NCBI RefSeq assembly: GCF_002453355.1
Contig: NZ_DKGQ01000039.1
Coordinates: 59,174 to 123,173, forward strand
Reading direction: 5' to 3'
Source of the DNA: Psychrobacter sp. UBA6766
GTDB lineage: Bacteria; Pseudomonadota; Gammaproteobacteria; Pseudomonadales; Moraxellaceae
Length of the DNA stretch: 64,000 nucleotides
Shown: positions 1 through 8,145 of the stretch, in pieces
Position numbering within the stretch: position 1 is the stretch's first letter
Layout: each line of letters starts with the position of its first letter
Program-made: the position numbers and the translations under genes
Notes under the pieces: model-generated
The model's input: only the letters and a program-made list of their open reading frames with translations
Database searches by the model: none
What the model was told of the DNA's origin: nothing

Positions 1-1
1 C

Positions 2-370
2 ACTTATACAACCGAGCAGTCGTTACCAGTTGATGTGAAGCCTATCACTGATAGTGTCGTACCGACTACGGCAACCGCTTACCACAAAGGCGATCTGCTA
101 AAAATTGCTGCTGACACCAACGTAGCGACGCATAGCGATAGCTCAACTGGCGCACAAGCTGACTGGCATGTTATCTGTTTGGCTGATGTGACCGCTGAGC
201 AAGCAACTGAAAAACTAGCGATGGGTGTTGAAATGCCGGTCTACGTTGCAGGTAAGTTTGATGTTGCACAGGTCAAGCTCAATGGCGTGGCACTTGATGA
301 GACTCAAAAACTGGCAGCGCGTGCGTATGCTAATCGCTCAACTAAAATCACGCTTAGCGTTGTTAAATAA
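2..370 (+). CDS. Head decoration protein (partial, 5' end outside window)
   Basis: The frame is open from position 2, so the protein continues left of the window; 122 residues are visible. A GTG at 35 is only an internal candidate start. It lies 11 bases before a lambda E-type major capsid gene, which is where lambda gpD-type capsid stabilising proteins are normally encoded. The segment GDLLKIAADTNVATHSDSS followed by an ICLADVTAEQA stretch fits the beta-rich decoration proteins that bind capsid three-fold axes. The assignment rests on composition, size and position rather than on a catalytic motif. Confidence 0.7.
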   Translation, partial: TYTTEQSLPVDVKPITDSVVPTTATAYHKGDLLKIAADTNVATHSDSSTGAQADWHVICLADVTAEQATEKLAMGVEMPVYVAGKFDVAQVKLNGVALDETQKLAARAYANRSTKITLSVVK

Positions 371-381
371 GGACAGAATCT

Positions 382-1476
382 ATGGCTACTTTTGTATTTG
401 ATGATGCGCAAATTGAAACCGCATCTTTTGAGGAGCTTGGCGCGGTTTATGACCACAGCAAGCCAGTTGATAGTTTTTTACGTGACCGTTATTTTGGTAA
501 TCCGATTTACCTAAATAGTCAAGACAAAGTGCCAGTAGGTGATATTAAAACCTATGTACCACTTGCACCAGCCGTACTGCCGACAGCGCAAGGTCGTGTG
601 ATTAAAGATAAAGTTGAACTAAACGTAAGCTATATCAAAGCGCCTTACTTAAAGCCCGCCTGTATCGTTGAGCCATTGAGTGATATTGACGCTAAGATGC
701 AAAAACTATTGCAGTCTATGCGCGTTATCGCAACCAATGCCCCAGGTGTGCCGCCGACCTTGCAAGACGAGTGGGAGATGGCAGCTGCTAACTCTTACTG
801 GACTATCCGCCAGTCAATCGCTGCACGTATTGCTTTGATGTGTCGTGATGCCTTGTTGTACGGCAAAGTAGTCGTACAAGGTGATGATAATGCGGGTGTG
901 ACCGTTGATTATGGTCGTCATGCTGACTTAACGTTCGGCCCACTTGTCGCATGGGACCAGGTAGGCGCAACGCCTTACGAAGATATTCGTAAAATGGTCA
1001 AAAACTTAACCAAGCACGGCAAGCGTCGTGCGGTTGATGCGCTCATGTCTAGCCGCGTATTTGAAGCATTGGCGGACAATGAAACGTTTAACAAGCGCTT
1101 TACCAATGCGCTTGATACCAACGCTACCCGCGTGTTTGGCGGTGGCTTCGGTGGAGAAACAGAAGCAACCTTACGCGGTACTTTAGACGGTATCGAGTTT
1201 TGGACGTATGACGTTGAGTTTGAAAAAGAAGACGGCACAAGCGAGCTTATGATTCCAGAAGATGGTTTTTGGTTGGTGTCTGAGCGTGGTAATAACTTGT
1301 ACTTCTGCATGATTAAACATCGTAAAAACCCTGCTAAGTTAGCGATGGAATTGATGCCCTATCATGTGTTTGGTGATAACCCATCGGTTGACGAGTTTAT
1401 TGCTGATTCAAGCCCATTGCCAGTGACCATCAATAAAAACGGTGCCACTGGTGGTACTGGTTTTATCACTCTTTAA
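382..1476 (+). CDS. Major capsid protein, lambda gpE family
   Basis: 364 residues, close to the usual length of the Phage_cap_E family (HK97 fold), which forms the hexamers and pentamers of the head. Features consistent with the family are the N-terminal SFLRDRYFGNPIYLNSQDKV segment, the central QDEWEMAAANSYWTIRQSIA helix and the C-terminal GDNPSVDEFIADSSPLPV tail. An AAGGA ribosome binding site overlaps the stop codon of the preceding decoration gene, so the two are translated as a pair. A strong intrinsic terminator follows directly, matching the need for much more capsid than downstream protein. Confidence 0.93.
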   Translation: MATFVFDDAQIETASFEELGAVYDHSKPVDSFLRDRYFGNPIYLNSQDKVPVGDIKTYVPLAPAVLPTAQGRVIKDKVELNVSYIKAPYLKPACIVEPLSDIDAKMQKLLQSMRVIATNAPGVPPTLQDEWEMAAANSYWTIRQSIAARIALMCRDALLYGKVVVQGDDNAGVTVDYGRHADLTFGPLVAWDQVGATPYEDIRKMVKNLTKHGKRRAVDALMSSRVFEALADNETFNKRFTNALDTNATRVFGGGFGGETEATLRGTLDGIEFWTYDVEFEKEDGTSELMIPEDGFWLVSERGNNLYFCMIKHRKNPAKLAMELMPYHVFGDNPSVDEFIADSSPLPVTINKNGATGGTGFITL

Positions 1477-1494
1477 TCAACCCATAACTTAATG

Positions 1495-1519
1495 GCCCAC
1501 TTAACCGTGGGCTTTTTTT
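1495..1519 (+). terminator. Intrinsic terminator after capsid gene
   Basis: Perfect 6-bp stem GCCCAC/GTGGGC with a TTAACC loop, followed by seven T. The GGAG of the next gene's ribosome binding site begins directly after the T-run. Confidence 0.85.
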
Positions 1520-1529
1520 GGAGCAAATT

Positions 1530-1865
1530 ATGTCTAAATTAATGTATATCGCATTGCAAGCTATTGGCCAATACAACACGGGTGATCAAATCCCAGTCGT
1601 TACTAATGACGAGCTAGAAGCAGCCGTCAAAGATGGTAAGGCGATTGAAGGATTGCCAAAAGCGCGCGCTGAATTTTTACTAAGTAAAGGTGCTATCAAA
1701 AAAGCTGAAGCCGAAGATGATGCTGATAATGGTGATGGCGGCGAAGTGGTCGAGCTTGAAGGATTATCAAACGATGAGTTAAAGGCGTTACTTGATGAAG
1801 AAGGTATCAAGTACAACAAGTCTGATACTAAAGCCGAGCTAATCGCGCTATTTCCGAAGGATTAA
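1530..1865 (+). CDS. Small head-completion-region protein with HeH/LEM-like C-terminus
   Basis: 111 residues from the ATG at 1530, which has GGAG seven bases upstream; a TTG at 1518 in the same frame lies in the terminator T-run and is not credible. The N-terminal half (YIALQAIGQYNTGDQIPV) resembles short phage proteins that sit between capsid and head-tail genes. An acidic linker (DDADNGDGGEVVELE) leads to a C-terminal helix-extension-helix of the HeH/LEM/SAP type, LSNDELKALLDEEGIKYNKS, seen at the end of many phage head-region proteins. The function is not known; a role in head maturation is inferred from position only. Confidence 0.72.
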   Translation: MSKLMYIALQAIGQYNTGDQIPVVTNDELEAAVKDGKAIEGLPKARAEFLLSKGAIKKAEAEDDADNGDGGEVVELEGLSNDELKALLDEEGIKYNKSDTKAELIALFPKD

Positions 1866-1868
1866 GCC

Positions 1869-2306
1869 ATGTATGCGACTCATGACGATTTAATAAGCCG
1901 CTTTGGTGAGCTTGCTATAGCTGAGCTTGAGTCCATGCACAATGACGGCTTGCTTGCAGTCACCAATGCGCTATCAGACGCCAGTGAGAAGATGAACAGC
2001 TATTTATCCATACGCTATAAAACGCCATTGAATAAGACTGAGCATTTAAAACTGGTGTGCGCTGATATTGCTCGCTATTTGCTTTATATGAACGAGCCGA
2101 CCGACGAGGTAGAGGCGCGTTATAAAGAAGCGCTTAAATGGCTGCAAGACGTGGGTGCGGGTAAAGCGAATGTGACGTTTGCTGAGCCATTGACTGATGA
2201 CGAGCAGCAATCGACTTACATCAAACCTGCTGTACCAATCGGTGATAGTTATCGTGGTCAAGTCTTTGGTGATGATGTGTTCGCTACCATGCCAGGCTTT
2301 AAGTGA
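1869..2306 (+). CDS. Mu gp36-like head-tail protein (DUF1320)
   Basis: 145 residues. The opening MYATHDDLISRFGELAIAEL, the internal AMSDASEKMNSYLSIRYKTPL-type segment (here with LSDASEKMN) and the YLLYMNEPTDEV stretch match the DUF1320/Mu gp36 family of head-tail connector-region proteins. An AAGGA for initiation lies inside the 3' end of the previous gene and the gap is only 3 bases. It is followed 8 bases later by the virion morphogenesis gene, the same pairing seen in Mu-like phages even though the capsid gene here is lambda-like, so the head-tail interface is mosaic. Confidence 0.85.
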   Translation: MYATHDDLISRFGELAIAELESMHNDGLLAVTNALSDASEKMNSYLSIRYKTPLNKTEHLKLVCADIARYLLYMNEPTDEVEARYKEALKWLQDVGAGKANVTFAEPLTDDEQQSTYIKPAVPIGDSYRGQVFGDDVFATMPGFK

Positions 2307-2314
2307 GGTGAGTC

Positions 2315-2752
2315 ATGATTGACGCAAACTTATCAGGCGGTGACGAGATAATTAGACGGCTGGGCGCTTTGTATTTTGATAATCAAAAAATGCAGAAGTT
2401 TAGCCGATTAGCTGGCGCTGAAATGGTACATCAAACTGAGGAGCGTTTTTATAATCAGCATGATTTACAGCGGCAACCGTGGTTGCCATCTAAACGAGCG
2501 CTAGAGCAAGGCGGTAAAACGCTGCGCGATACTAGCCGCCTATTATCATCATTGACCTATATTGCGCTACCTGATGGCGTTAAGTGGGGCACTAATGTTG
2601 TTTATGCTCGCATGATGCACTACGGCGGCACTAAAGCAATGTTTCCTCACTTGTGGGGTGATATACCTGCTAGGCCATACATGGGCATGAATGACGACGA
2701 CAGAGCGAGCGTACTCAACATCATCAATCGAATTATGGACGTGGACTTATGA
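2315..2752 (+). CDS. Phage virion morphogenesis / tail completion protein (Mu gpG-like)
   Basis: 145 residues. The pattern HQTEERFYNQHDLQRQPWLP, then LRDTSRLLSSLTY, then YARMMHYGGTKAMFPHLWGD and IPARPYMG is characteristic of the phage virion morphogenesis family (Mu gpG, P2 gpS relatives), which finishes the neck or tail so that heads and tails can join. The start has GAGGTGAGTC upstream. The stop codon overlaps the next start by four bases (ATGA at 2749-2752), indicating translational coupling. Confidence 0.88.
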   Translation: MIDANLSGGDEIIRRLGALYFDNQKMQKFSRLAGAEMVHQTEERFYNQHDLQRQPWLPSKRALEQGGKTLRDTSRLLSSLTYIALPDGVKWGTNVVYARMMHYGGTKAMFPHLWGDIPARPYMGMNDDDRASVLNIINRIMDVDL

Positions 2753-3171
2753 GTAATTATTTTGCGGTAGGTCTTGGCCTAATCGAGCATTTAGAGGCAA
2801 AAGCTGCTGAGTGGGGTGTTAAGCACGTCGGCACCGTCGCTAGTATCAATAAGATTAATAAAAACGTTACACCTGCGCTTTACGTTATTAACACAGGTAA
2901 CAATCCAAACGCTAATGGCTCGATAGACAGTCGTGACGTACAGCAATGGACGGTCGTTGTCGCTGTGAGCAATCAGGCAGCACAAGATGACGTTAAGGCA
3001 CTTATGCAGTCATCAGGCGAGCTTGTGAGCAAGGTTATCAATCATGTGCAAGGCTATCAGCTTGACGACTATCACGACGCACTAGAGCGCACCAGTACAA
3101 GCGGACGGCCTGATTACTTTAGTACGTTCGCACTATATCCGCTCACTTTTCAAACTACTATTACGCCATAG
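2749..3171 (+). CDS. Tail terminator-like protein
   Basis: 140 residues, start overlapping the stop of the tail completion gene (ATGA). The composition and pattern (NYFAVGLGLIEHLEAKAAEW, then ALYVINTGNN and WTVVVAVSNQAAQDD) resemble the alpha/beta tail-terminator proteins that cap the tail tube, normally encoded between head-tail completion proteins and the tail tube, exactly as here. No single residue proves it; the assignment combines order, length and fold-like pattern. Confidence 0.7.
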   Translation: MSNYFAVGLGLIEHLEAKAAEWGVKHVGTVASINKINKNVTPALYVINTGNNPNANGSIDSRDVQQWTVVVAVSNQAAQDDVKALMQSSGELVSKVINHVQGYQLDDYHDALERTSTSGRPDYFSTFALYPLTFQTTITP

Positions 3172-3183
3172 GAGACAATCAAC

Positions 3184-3936
3184 ATGGCAGACAATAAGCA
3201 ACAATCACACGCTTTTATCGGTAACGGTAAAGTGTATTTTACGCCAGTCAAAAATGGCGTAGAGGGCAAGCCTTTTTGGGTTGGTGTCGCAAACGCTGCG
3301 TCTTTTGGTCACTCAGTCGAGGACGAGAAAGAGCTTAAAGAGTACCACTCTGGCAAAAACCAAACGTGGGATAAGTACGACGGTGACAAATCAACCACGT
3401 TTAGTATTACGCTAAATGAGCGCCGCCAAGCAGCCATGCAAGCAGCACTGCAAGCGACTGTAACCGAGGTTGCTACTGGTACGGCTACGGGCGAAGAACA
3501 TGCTGTCTCAGAAGTGGGTGACATCCTATTTTTGAAACATAAAAACGTGACTGAAATCACATCGTTTAAGGATAGCACAGAAGTTACTGCGCTTGATTTG
3601 GTCGAAGGCATCGACTACACGATTGATAAAAAATACGGCACGATTGAGCTACTAGAAAAGCAAACGCTTAAATCACCGCTAATCGTGACTTATAGCTACG
3701 GCACAGCAACAGTCATGAAGCCGATGACTGATGATGTTGATTACTATCGTATTCGCGTTGATGGCCTAAACAAGGTCGGTCAAAAAGATAAGCAAGTCGT
3801 TACGGCGTACCGCGCCAAGCTGTCACCCGCCGATACGCTCGATCTAATCAGCGACGACTTTAGCGAGATGACGCTTGAAGCCGACTTGATGTACGACGAA
3901 GCTGAAGATGCGACGTATGAGATTGTGAAACTGTAA
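3184..3936 (+). CDS. Tail tube protein
   Basis: 250 residues. The order after a terminator-like gene, the N-terminal HAFIGNGKVYFTPVKNG segment, and the beta-rich body with a DKSTTFSITLNERRQAAMQA strand-helix are typical of phage tail tube proteins. A middle segment with IDYTIDKKYGTIEL and SPLIVTYSYGTATV resembles an Ig-like insert frequently carried by tube proteins and could be displayed on the tail surface. Its ribosome binding site (AGGAGACAATCAAC) is strong, as expected for an abundant structural protein. A hairpin followed by a T-rich stretch occurs just downstream. Confidence 0.8.
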   Translation: MADNKQQSHAFIGNGKVYFTPVKNGVEGKPFWVGVANAASFGHSVEDEKELKEYHSGKNQTWDKYDGDKSTTFSITLNERRQAAMQAALQATVTEVATGTATGEEHAVSEVGDILFLKHKNVTEITSFKDSTEVTALDLVEGIDYTIDKKYGTIELLEKQTLKSPLIVTYSYGTATVMKPMTDDVDYYRIRVDGLNKVGQKDKQVVTAYRAKLSPADTLDLISDDFSEMTLEADLMYDEAEDATYEIVKL

Positions 3937-3942
3937 CGTATG

Positions 3943-3972
3943 GGTTGGTCGAATTACCGACTGACCTATTTT
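3943..3972 (+). terminator. Likely intrinsic terminator after tail tube gene
   Basis: Imperfect 9-bp stem GGTTGGTCG/CGACTGACC (one mismatch and one G-T pair) with loop AATTAC, followed by TATTTTTATTT. Weaker than the other terminators in the late region. Confidence 0.45.
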
Positions 3973-4026
3973 TATTTAACTAAGTCATTGCGTGTCGATG
4001 GCTTACTCAAATAAAAAGGATAAATT

Positions 4027-4458
4027 ATGCGTACTAATGCACAAACCAAACTGACAAATACAGCTACAGGCGCGGTCATCGTCTTGTCAGACAGCCTTTA
4101 TCCTGATGCTGAGCACGATTGGTCGGCTATCGTATCAAATGCCAAGTACGCGCTAGACGGTACGATGATAGTCGAGCAGTCGGTAAGACAAGCAGGGCGA
4201 CCATACGTGATGCAAGCGCCTGACGGTCACGGCGTACTCAGTCGAGCAACGGTTAATGCGCTCAAATCTGAGCGTGACAAGCTAGGCGCTACCTTTTGGC
4301 TAGACTATCTAGCAGATGGTGCAGTTAAGCGCGTTAAGGTCATGTTTGATACAACACAAGACGCTATCAATGCGACGCCAATCAAGGGCAGCACAAGCCC
4401 AAAGCTGACCGATTACTACAATGTAACGCTTAAATTCTTAGAGATACCAAGCGTGTGA
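4027..4458 (+). CDS. Phage tail-region protein of unknown function
   Basis: 143 residues, not recognised as a named family. It sits alone between two terminator-like hairpins, directly after the tail tube gene, with AAAAAGGATAAATT as ribosome binding site. The first half contains VIVLSDSLYPDAEHDWSAIV and a Gly/Pro-rich QAGRPYVMQAPDGHGVLS; the end DYYNVTLKFLEIPSV looks like the edge strand seen in distal-tail or baseplate proteins. A tail-tip role is inferred from context only. It has no signal peptide or membrane segment. Confidence 0.7.
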   Translation: MRTNAQTKLTNTATGAVIVLSDSLYPDAEHDWSAIVSNAKYALDGTMIVEQSVRQAGRPYVMQAPDGHGVLSRATVNALKSERDKLGATFWLDYLADGAVKRVKVMFDTTQDAINATPIKGSTSPKLTDYYNVTLKFLEIPSV

Positions 4459-4474
4459 CCTTATTCAATTATTC

Positions 4475-4497
4475 AGCCCTTTATTTAGGGCTTTTTT
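4475..4497 (+). terminator. Intrinsic terminator before the large tail gene
   Basis: 6-bp stem AGCCCT/AGGGCT with a short T/A loop and a run of six T. It is followed at 4501-4513 by the recurrent linker GCCTAAAATTTGA. Confidence 0.8.
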
Positions 4498-4525
4498 AAT
4501 GCCTAAAATTTGACGGATGATAACG

Positions 4526-7500
4526 ATGGCAATTACTCAAAACGATTTACAGCTTTTAAAAGCCGAGGTTCAAGCTGATACTGATGACGGCGGCGGATTG
4601 CCAACAAGTAACGTGGTTGCCGATGGTGTATCAAATAACTTATTTCCCGATGTGTCAGACCTTGACCGTCAGATTGGGCGCGTCCGCTTGCGTAAAATCT
4701 TTATGGGCGTTCAGACGGCAAACCGTGACCTATTGCAAGCAGCGCGATTGATTTTTACCGAGCTGCCTGCCAATCCTAATATCAGCGTTTTCGCATTTAA
4801 AGCGACATCATTTGCAGATAAACGTAGCGATGCTCAAAACAAGATTGAGTCATATCTTGCTTTTGGCTCAAAATGGGCGGGGCATTTACTTGAAACTCAA
4901 TTAGCAGGGCAGCGCGTTATTCAGGTGTCACTTGATAAAGGCGATCAGATACCAGCAGTCGGTCAACCGCTTGTTATCGTGCAAAATGAGGGTCAAAGCG
5001 ACGAGTATTATCAATACATCCGTCCACTTAAAGTTGATACCGTAGAGCGCAGATTTCAACGTACGGTTAGTGAACCGGTAACACGTACTGTTGCGACGAT
5101 TGAGTTTGGCGATACGCTAAACAAGACCTTTAACGGCTTAACTGTTCCTGAATTTTACCAAAATGCTAATACAAGCAGACGCGCTATCTTACGTGAAGCT
5201 CGCGTTGCTGATGCTGCTAAATATTACAGCGCCAGTCGCTTAGCTGAGCCAGTAGTAGCAATGGCCAGCCGTCAGGTGCGACTAGATAGCATCTATACGC
5301 AGGTCGTGCCTAGTACGCAAGTGGAAACGCCTATTTTGCAGCGTGACCCTGCAAACCAAGTCGCTACTCAAGCGCGTGGCGATGGTATGATCGCAATCAG
5401 TCAGTCGGTCAATGTTGCGACCAACACCGCGTTTAATTTGCCGTCAGGTGTCGCAGTCGGTACGCTTAGCTTATCGGTTGGCGCTCAGAATCTAACAGAC
5501 CGTAACGGCGAGCTAGTTAATAGCAACGGCTTAGCCTATGCCTCGATTAAGTACGGCATTGGTCAAATCACTTGGTATGACCTACTGAGTCTTGGGCAAA
5601 CGACAATTACGGGCAGCTATAAGCCTGCAAGCGAGTTTACCCGAGTAGCGCAAACTGACTATCAAGTCGTCGATGACAATGCAGGTTATAACTATGTGCG
5701 TGAGCTTGGTGCTGAACCAATACCTAGCAGCCTAAAAATCACTTATACGGTAGGTGGTAATAACTATCTCGTACACGATGACGGACGCGGCAATTTAATC
5801 GATGATGACGGCAACGGACGCGGGACAGTACAGGGCAAAACAGTATTACTCACGACTGCTGCAATCCCTGATGCTGCAAGCTATATTATTTATAGTTTTG
5901 GCGTGGATTTAGATACAGTCAAATATGGCGAGCAAGCGCTGGCACCTGCTTATCACGCGGCTATTATCGAGGACGAGGTGGTCGGCGATATTACTATCAC
6001 ATGGGGCGATGATAAAACAGCAACTATGAGTGATGGCGTTATTACTGGCGATGCTACGGGCACGTATGAAGGTAGAGAGCTGCATATCGCACCAAAAGAG
6101 ACAGTCGCTAAAGACACTGCGTTTACTGTGACTTATAACAAAGTCTTAGACTCGATGACTACGGCTATCAATGCGAGCCACTCACCGCAAAACTCTAGCG
6201 GCGTATTTACTGGTAGTATTGATGTTGCAAGTGCTATCGAGGGCGTAGATTTACAAGTTGCGCTTAGCGATCAGCGACAGCCACAAGTAATGATTAATTT
6301 AGGTATCGCGGACAACAATAACAGCTTGTTTGTAAAAGGTGTATTTTATCCGTCTTATCAACACACGCAGCAATACTCAGGCAATACGGCAACGACAGAC
6401 ACTAAACTATCTTGGATGCCCTATACTAGCAGTAGTGCTAACGATTGGACGCCGGTATTAGTAAGTAGCAGCGTAAACAAATCAACAGGCAAAATCGACT
6501 TTACAATTAAGGTGACGCGAAAAAAGAAAGTGACTGATGTTGTAATGGTTGGCGGTATCAATAAAAAGCCGTTATTTTCCACTAGCAACGTTGATGAGTC
6601 GTTATTTATTGAGACCGCACAAGTGACGGGCATAGCAACACTAGGCGCGTCAACCGAGTCAGCGACTTTTGACATGACTGCTGATAAATTGTTAATAGCG
6701 CCGCCAGTAGCGTCAGACACACCAGTCGTCAGCGGCTCAGTGTTTGTCGATGCGCTCGGCTATAGTTTGCGCGATGATAACGGCAGAGTAAAAAATGGCG
6801 ATGATGTGGTCGGCGATATCAATCTCGACTCAGGCGTGATTGAGCTGACAACGTGGCAAGCAGGGCAGCAAAACACCGCTACGCTCAAGTCAATGCTGCG
6901 CGAAAATGACCCAGTGCCGCTCGCTAATTTGATTTTTAGAACGCCAGTGGCACCGCTTAAAAAAGCATCATTGCAAATCAGTGCTGAATTAGCAGATGGT
7001 ACAGCAATATCACTATCGACAGATGAGCAAGGCGCTATCACTGGTCATGCGTTTGCTCACGGCGAGGTTGATTTTAAAGCGGGCGTTGTCGCGCTGTACT
7101 TTTATGAAAAATTAAAAGTCAGTGACAATCCCGATGTAGTTAATGAGCCGTGGTATAGCGCAGAGTACGTATATAGCGACGGCGGCACAAACTATATCAA
7201 TAAACCGATATACGTTAAGCCGGACTCAATCCGTTATAACGCGATTGCTTATAGTTATTTGCCATTAGATAAAGAGCTTATCGGACTTGATCCGGTGCGC
7301 TTACCAACTGACGGTCGTGTGCCGTTTGTGCGTAAAGGTGATAGCGTGGCTATTACTGAGCTTAAAACAATGGCGCTGCCAACCAATGAGCCTAATGATA
7401 GCTTTGACTTAGGTTTTGAGCGCTTATCTGATGTCAATGTCATAGATGCTAATAATTTAAAAGTTAATAGCGATTATCTCGATGTTGATTTAGACGCAGG

Positions 7501-8143
7501 CACATTAATGCTCAACGGTATGTTTGATATGTCGTTTTACACCGCGCCACTCACTGCTAAATATCGCATTATGGATATTGCGTTGGTCATTGAAACTGAT
7601 ATATCAGGTCGTGTGACGCTATCAACGCCTATCACGCATGACTACAGCACCGATGCTATTTTATCATCAATGCTGATTGCAGGAGATATGCAAGCAAGGG
7701 CATATAACGTGTTTAGTCAAAAAACATGGGGCAGTGTTTGGTCTGATACACTGATAGGGGAGTCTGCCGTAATTCAGTTGCAGACGGCTAACAACCCTAT
7801 CGTTGTGACTAACAAAGACGCGATTACCGAGCAGTGGGCACTTGTGTTTACCAGTGTGACTGAGTTTAGGATTATCGGTCGGACGCTTGGTCAAATTGGC
7901 ACAAGCTCGGTTAATTCGAGAACAGCGCCAATTAATCCGCAAACTGGTCAGCCCTATTTTGTTATCGAGATTGCAGCTTGGGGCGGTGGTGGCGCGGCAG
8001 GAAATGCGATACGACTTAACACGCAAGCAGCCGCCTACCCGCTTTGGATCGGTAATGCAATCGGACAGCACGTAGGTAGCAGCAAAGATAATTACGACTT
8101 TACTGTGGCGTACCATGCAAATATAGACAGAGAGAGAGAATAA
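4526..8143 (+). CDS. Very large phage tail structural protein (1205 aa)
   Basis: The ATG at 4526 is preferred because GGA lies eight bases before it; an in-frame ATG at 4517 has no ribosome binding site at proper distance. The protein is soluble and beta-rich, with no membrane segment. Its N-terminus contains an Asp/Gly-rich stretch (QADTDDGGGLPTSNVVADGV) and a helical region around residues 50-90. The middle contains several beta-domains with repeated DGDGNGRG- and VIxLxTxxIPD-type motifs. The C-terminus (about residues 1090-1205) ends with a WALVFTSVTEFRIIGRTLGQ domain and an AAWGGGGAAGNAIR glycine-rich turn. The family is not one I can name. Size and position point to a tail-tip or baseplate-like component. 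It starts a tightly spaced block (gaps of 2-8 bases) that runs to 12,914. Confidence 0.8.
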   Translation: MAITQNDLQLLKAEVQADTDDGGGLPTSNVVADGVSNNLFPDVSDLDRQIGRVRLRKIFMGVQTANRDLLQAARLIFTELPANPNISVFAFKATSFADKRSDAQNKIESYLAFGSKWAGHLLETQLAGQRVIQVSLDKGDQIPAVGQPLVIVQNEGQSDEYYQYIRPLKVDTVERRFQRTVSEPVTRTVATIEFGDTLNKTFNGLTVPEFYQNANTSRRAILREARVADAAKYYSASRLAEPVVAMASRQVRLDSIYTQVVPSTQVETPILQRDPANQVATQARGDGMIAISQSVNVATNTAFNLPSGVAVGTLSLSVGAQNLTDRNGELVNSNGLAYASIKYGIGQITWYDLLSLGQTTITGSYKPASEFTRVAQTDYQVVDDNAGYNYVRELGAEPIPSSLKITYTVGGNNYLVHDDGRGNLIDDDGNGRGTVQGKTVLLTTAAIPDAASYIIYSFGVDLDTVKYGEQALAPAYHAAIIEDEVVGDITITWGDDKTATMSDGVITGDATGTYEGRELHIAPKETVAKDTAFTVTYNKVLDSMTTAINASHSPQNSSGVFTGSIDVASAIEGVDLQVALSDQRQPQVMINLGIADNNNSLFVKGVFYPSYQHTQQYSGNTATTDTKLSWMPYTSSSANDWTPVLVSSSVNKSTGKIDFTIKVTRKKKVTDVVMVGGINKKPLFSTSNVDESLFIETAQVTGIATLGASTESATFDMTADKLLIAPPVASDTPVVSGSVFVDALGYSLRDDNGRVKNGDDVVGDINLDSGVIELTTWQAGQQNTATLKSMLRENDPVPLANLIFRTPVAPLKKASLQISAELADGTAISLSTDEQGAITGHAFAHGEVDFKAGVVALYFYEKLKVSDNPDVVNEPWYSAEYVYSDGGTNYINKPIYVKPDSIRYNAIAYSYLPLDKELIGLDPVRLPTDGRVPFVRKGDSVAITELKTMALPTNEPNDSFDLGFERLSDVNVIDANNLKVNSDYLDVDLDAGTLMLNGMFDMSFYTAPLTAKYRIMDIALVIETDISGRVTLSTPITHDYSTDAILSSMLIAGDMQARAYNVFSQKTWGSVWSDTLIGESAVIQLQTANNPIVVTNKDAITEQWALVFTSVTEFRIIGRTLGQIGTSSVNSRTAPINPQTGQPYFVIEIAAWGGGGAAGNAIRLNTQAAAYPLWIGNAIGQHVGSSKDNYDFTVAYHANIDRERE

Positions 8144-8145
8144 GT

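Noticed and set aside
4517..4525. Upstream ATG for the large tail protein
   Set aside because: It lies directly after GG with no space for a ribosome binding site, while ATG 4526 has GGA at eight bases distance.
7667..8116. Minus-strand frame of 149 codons inside the large tail gene
   Set aside because: Antisense shadow with many Cys, Arg and His, no ribosome binding site, and fully covered by a continuous + strand gene.
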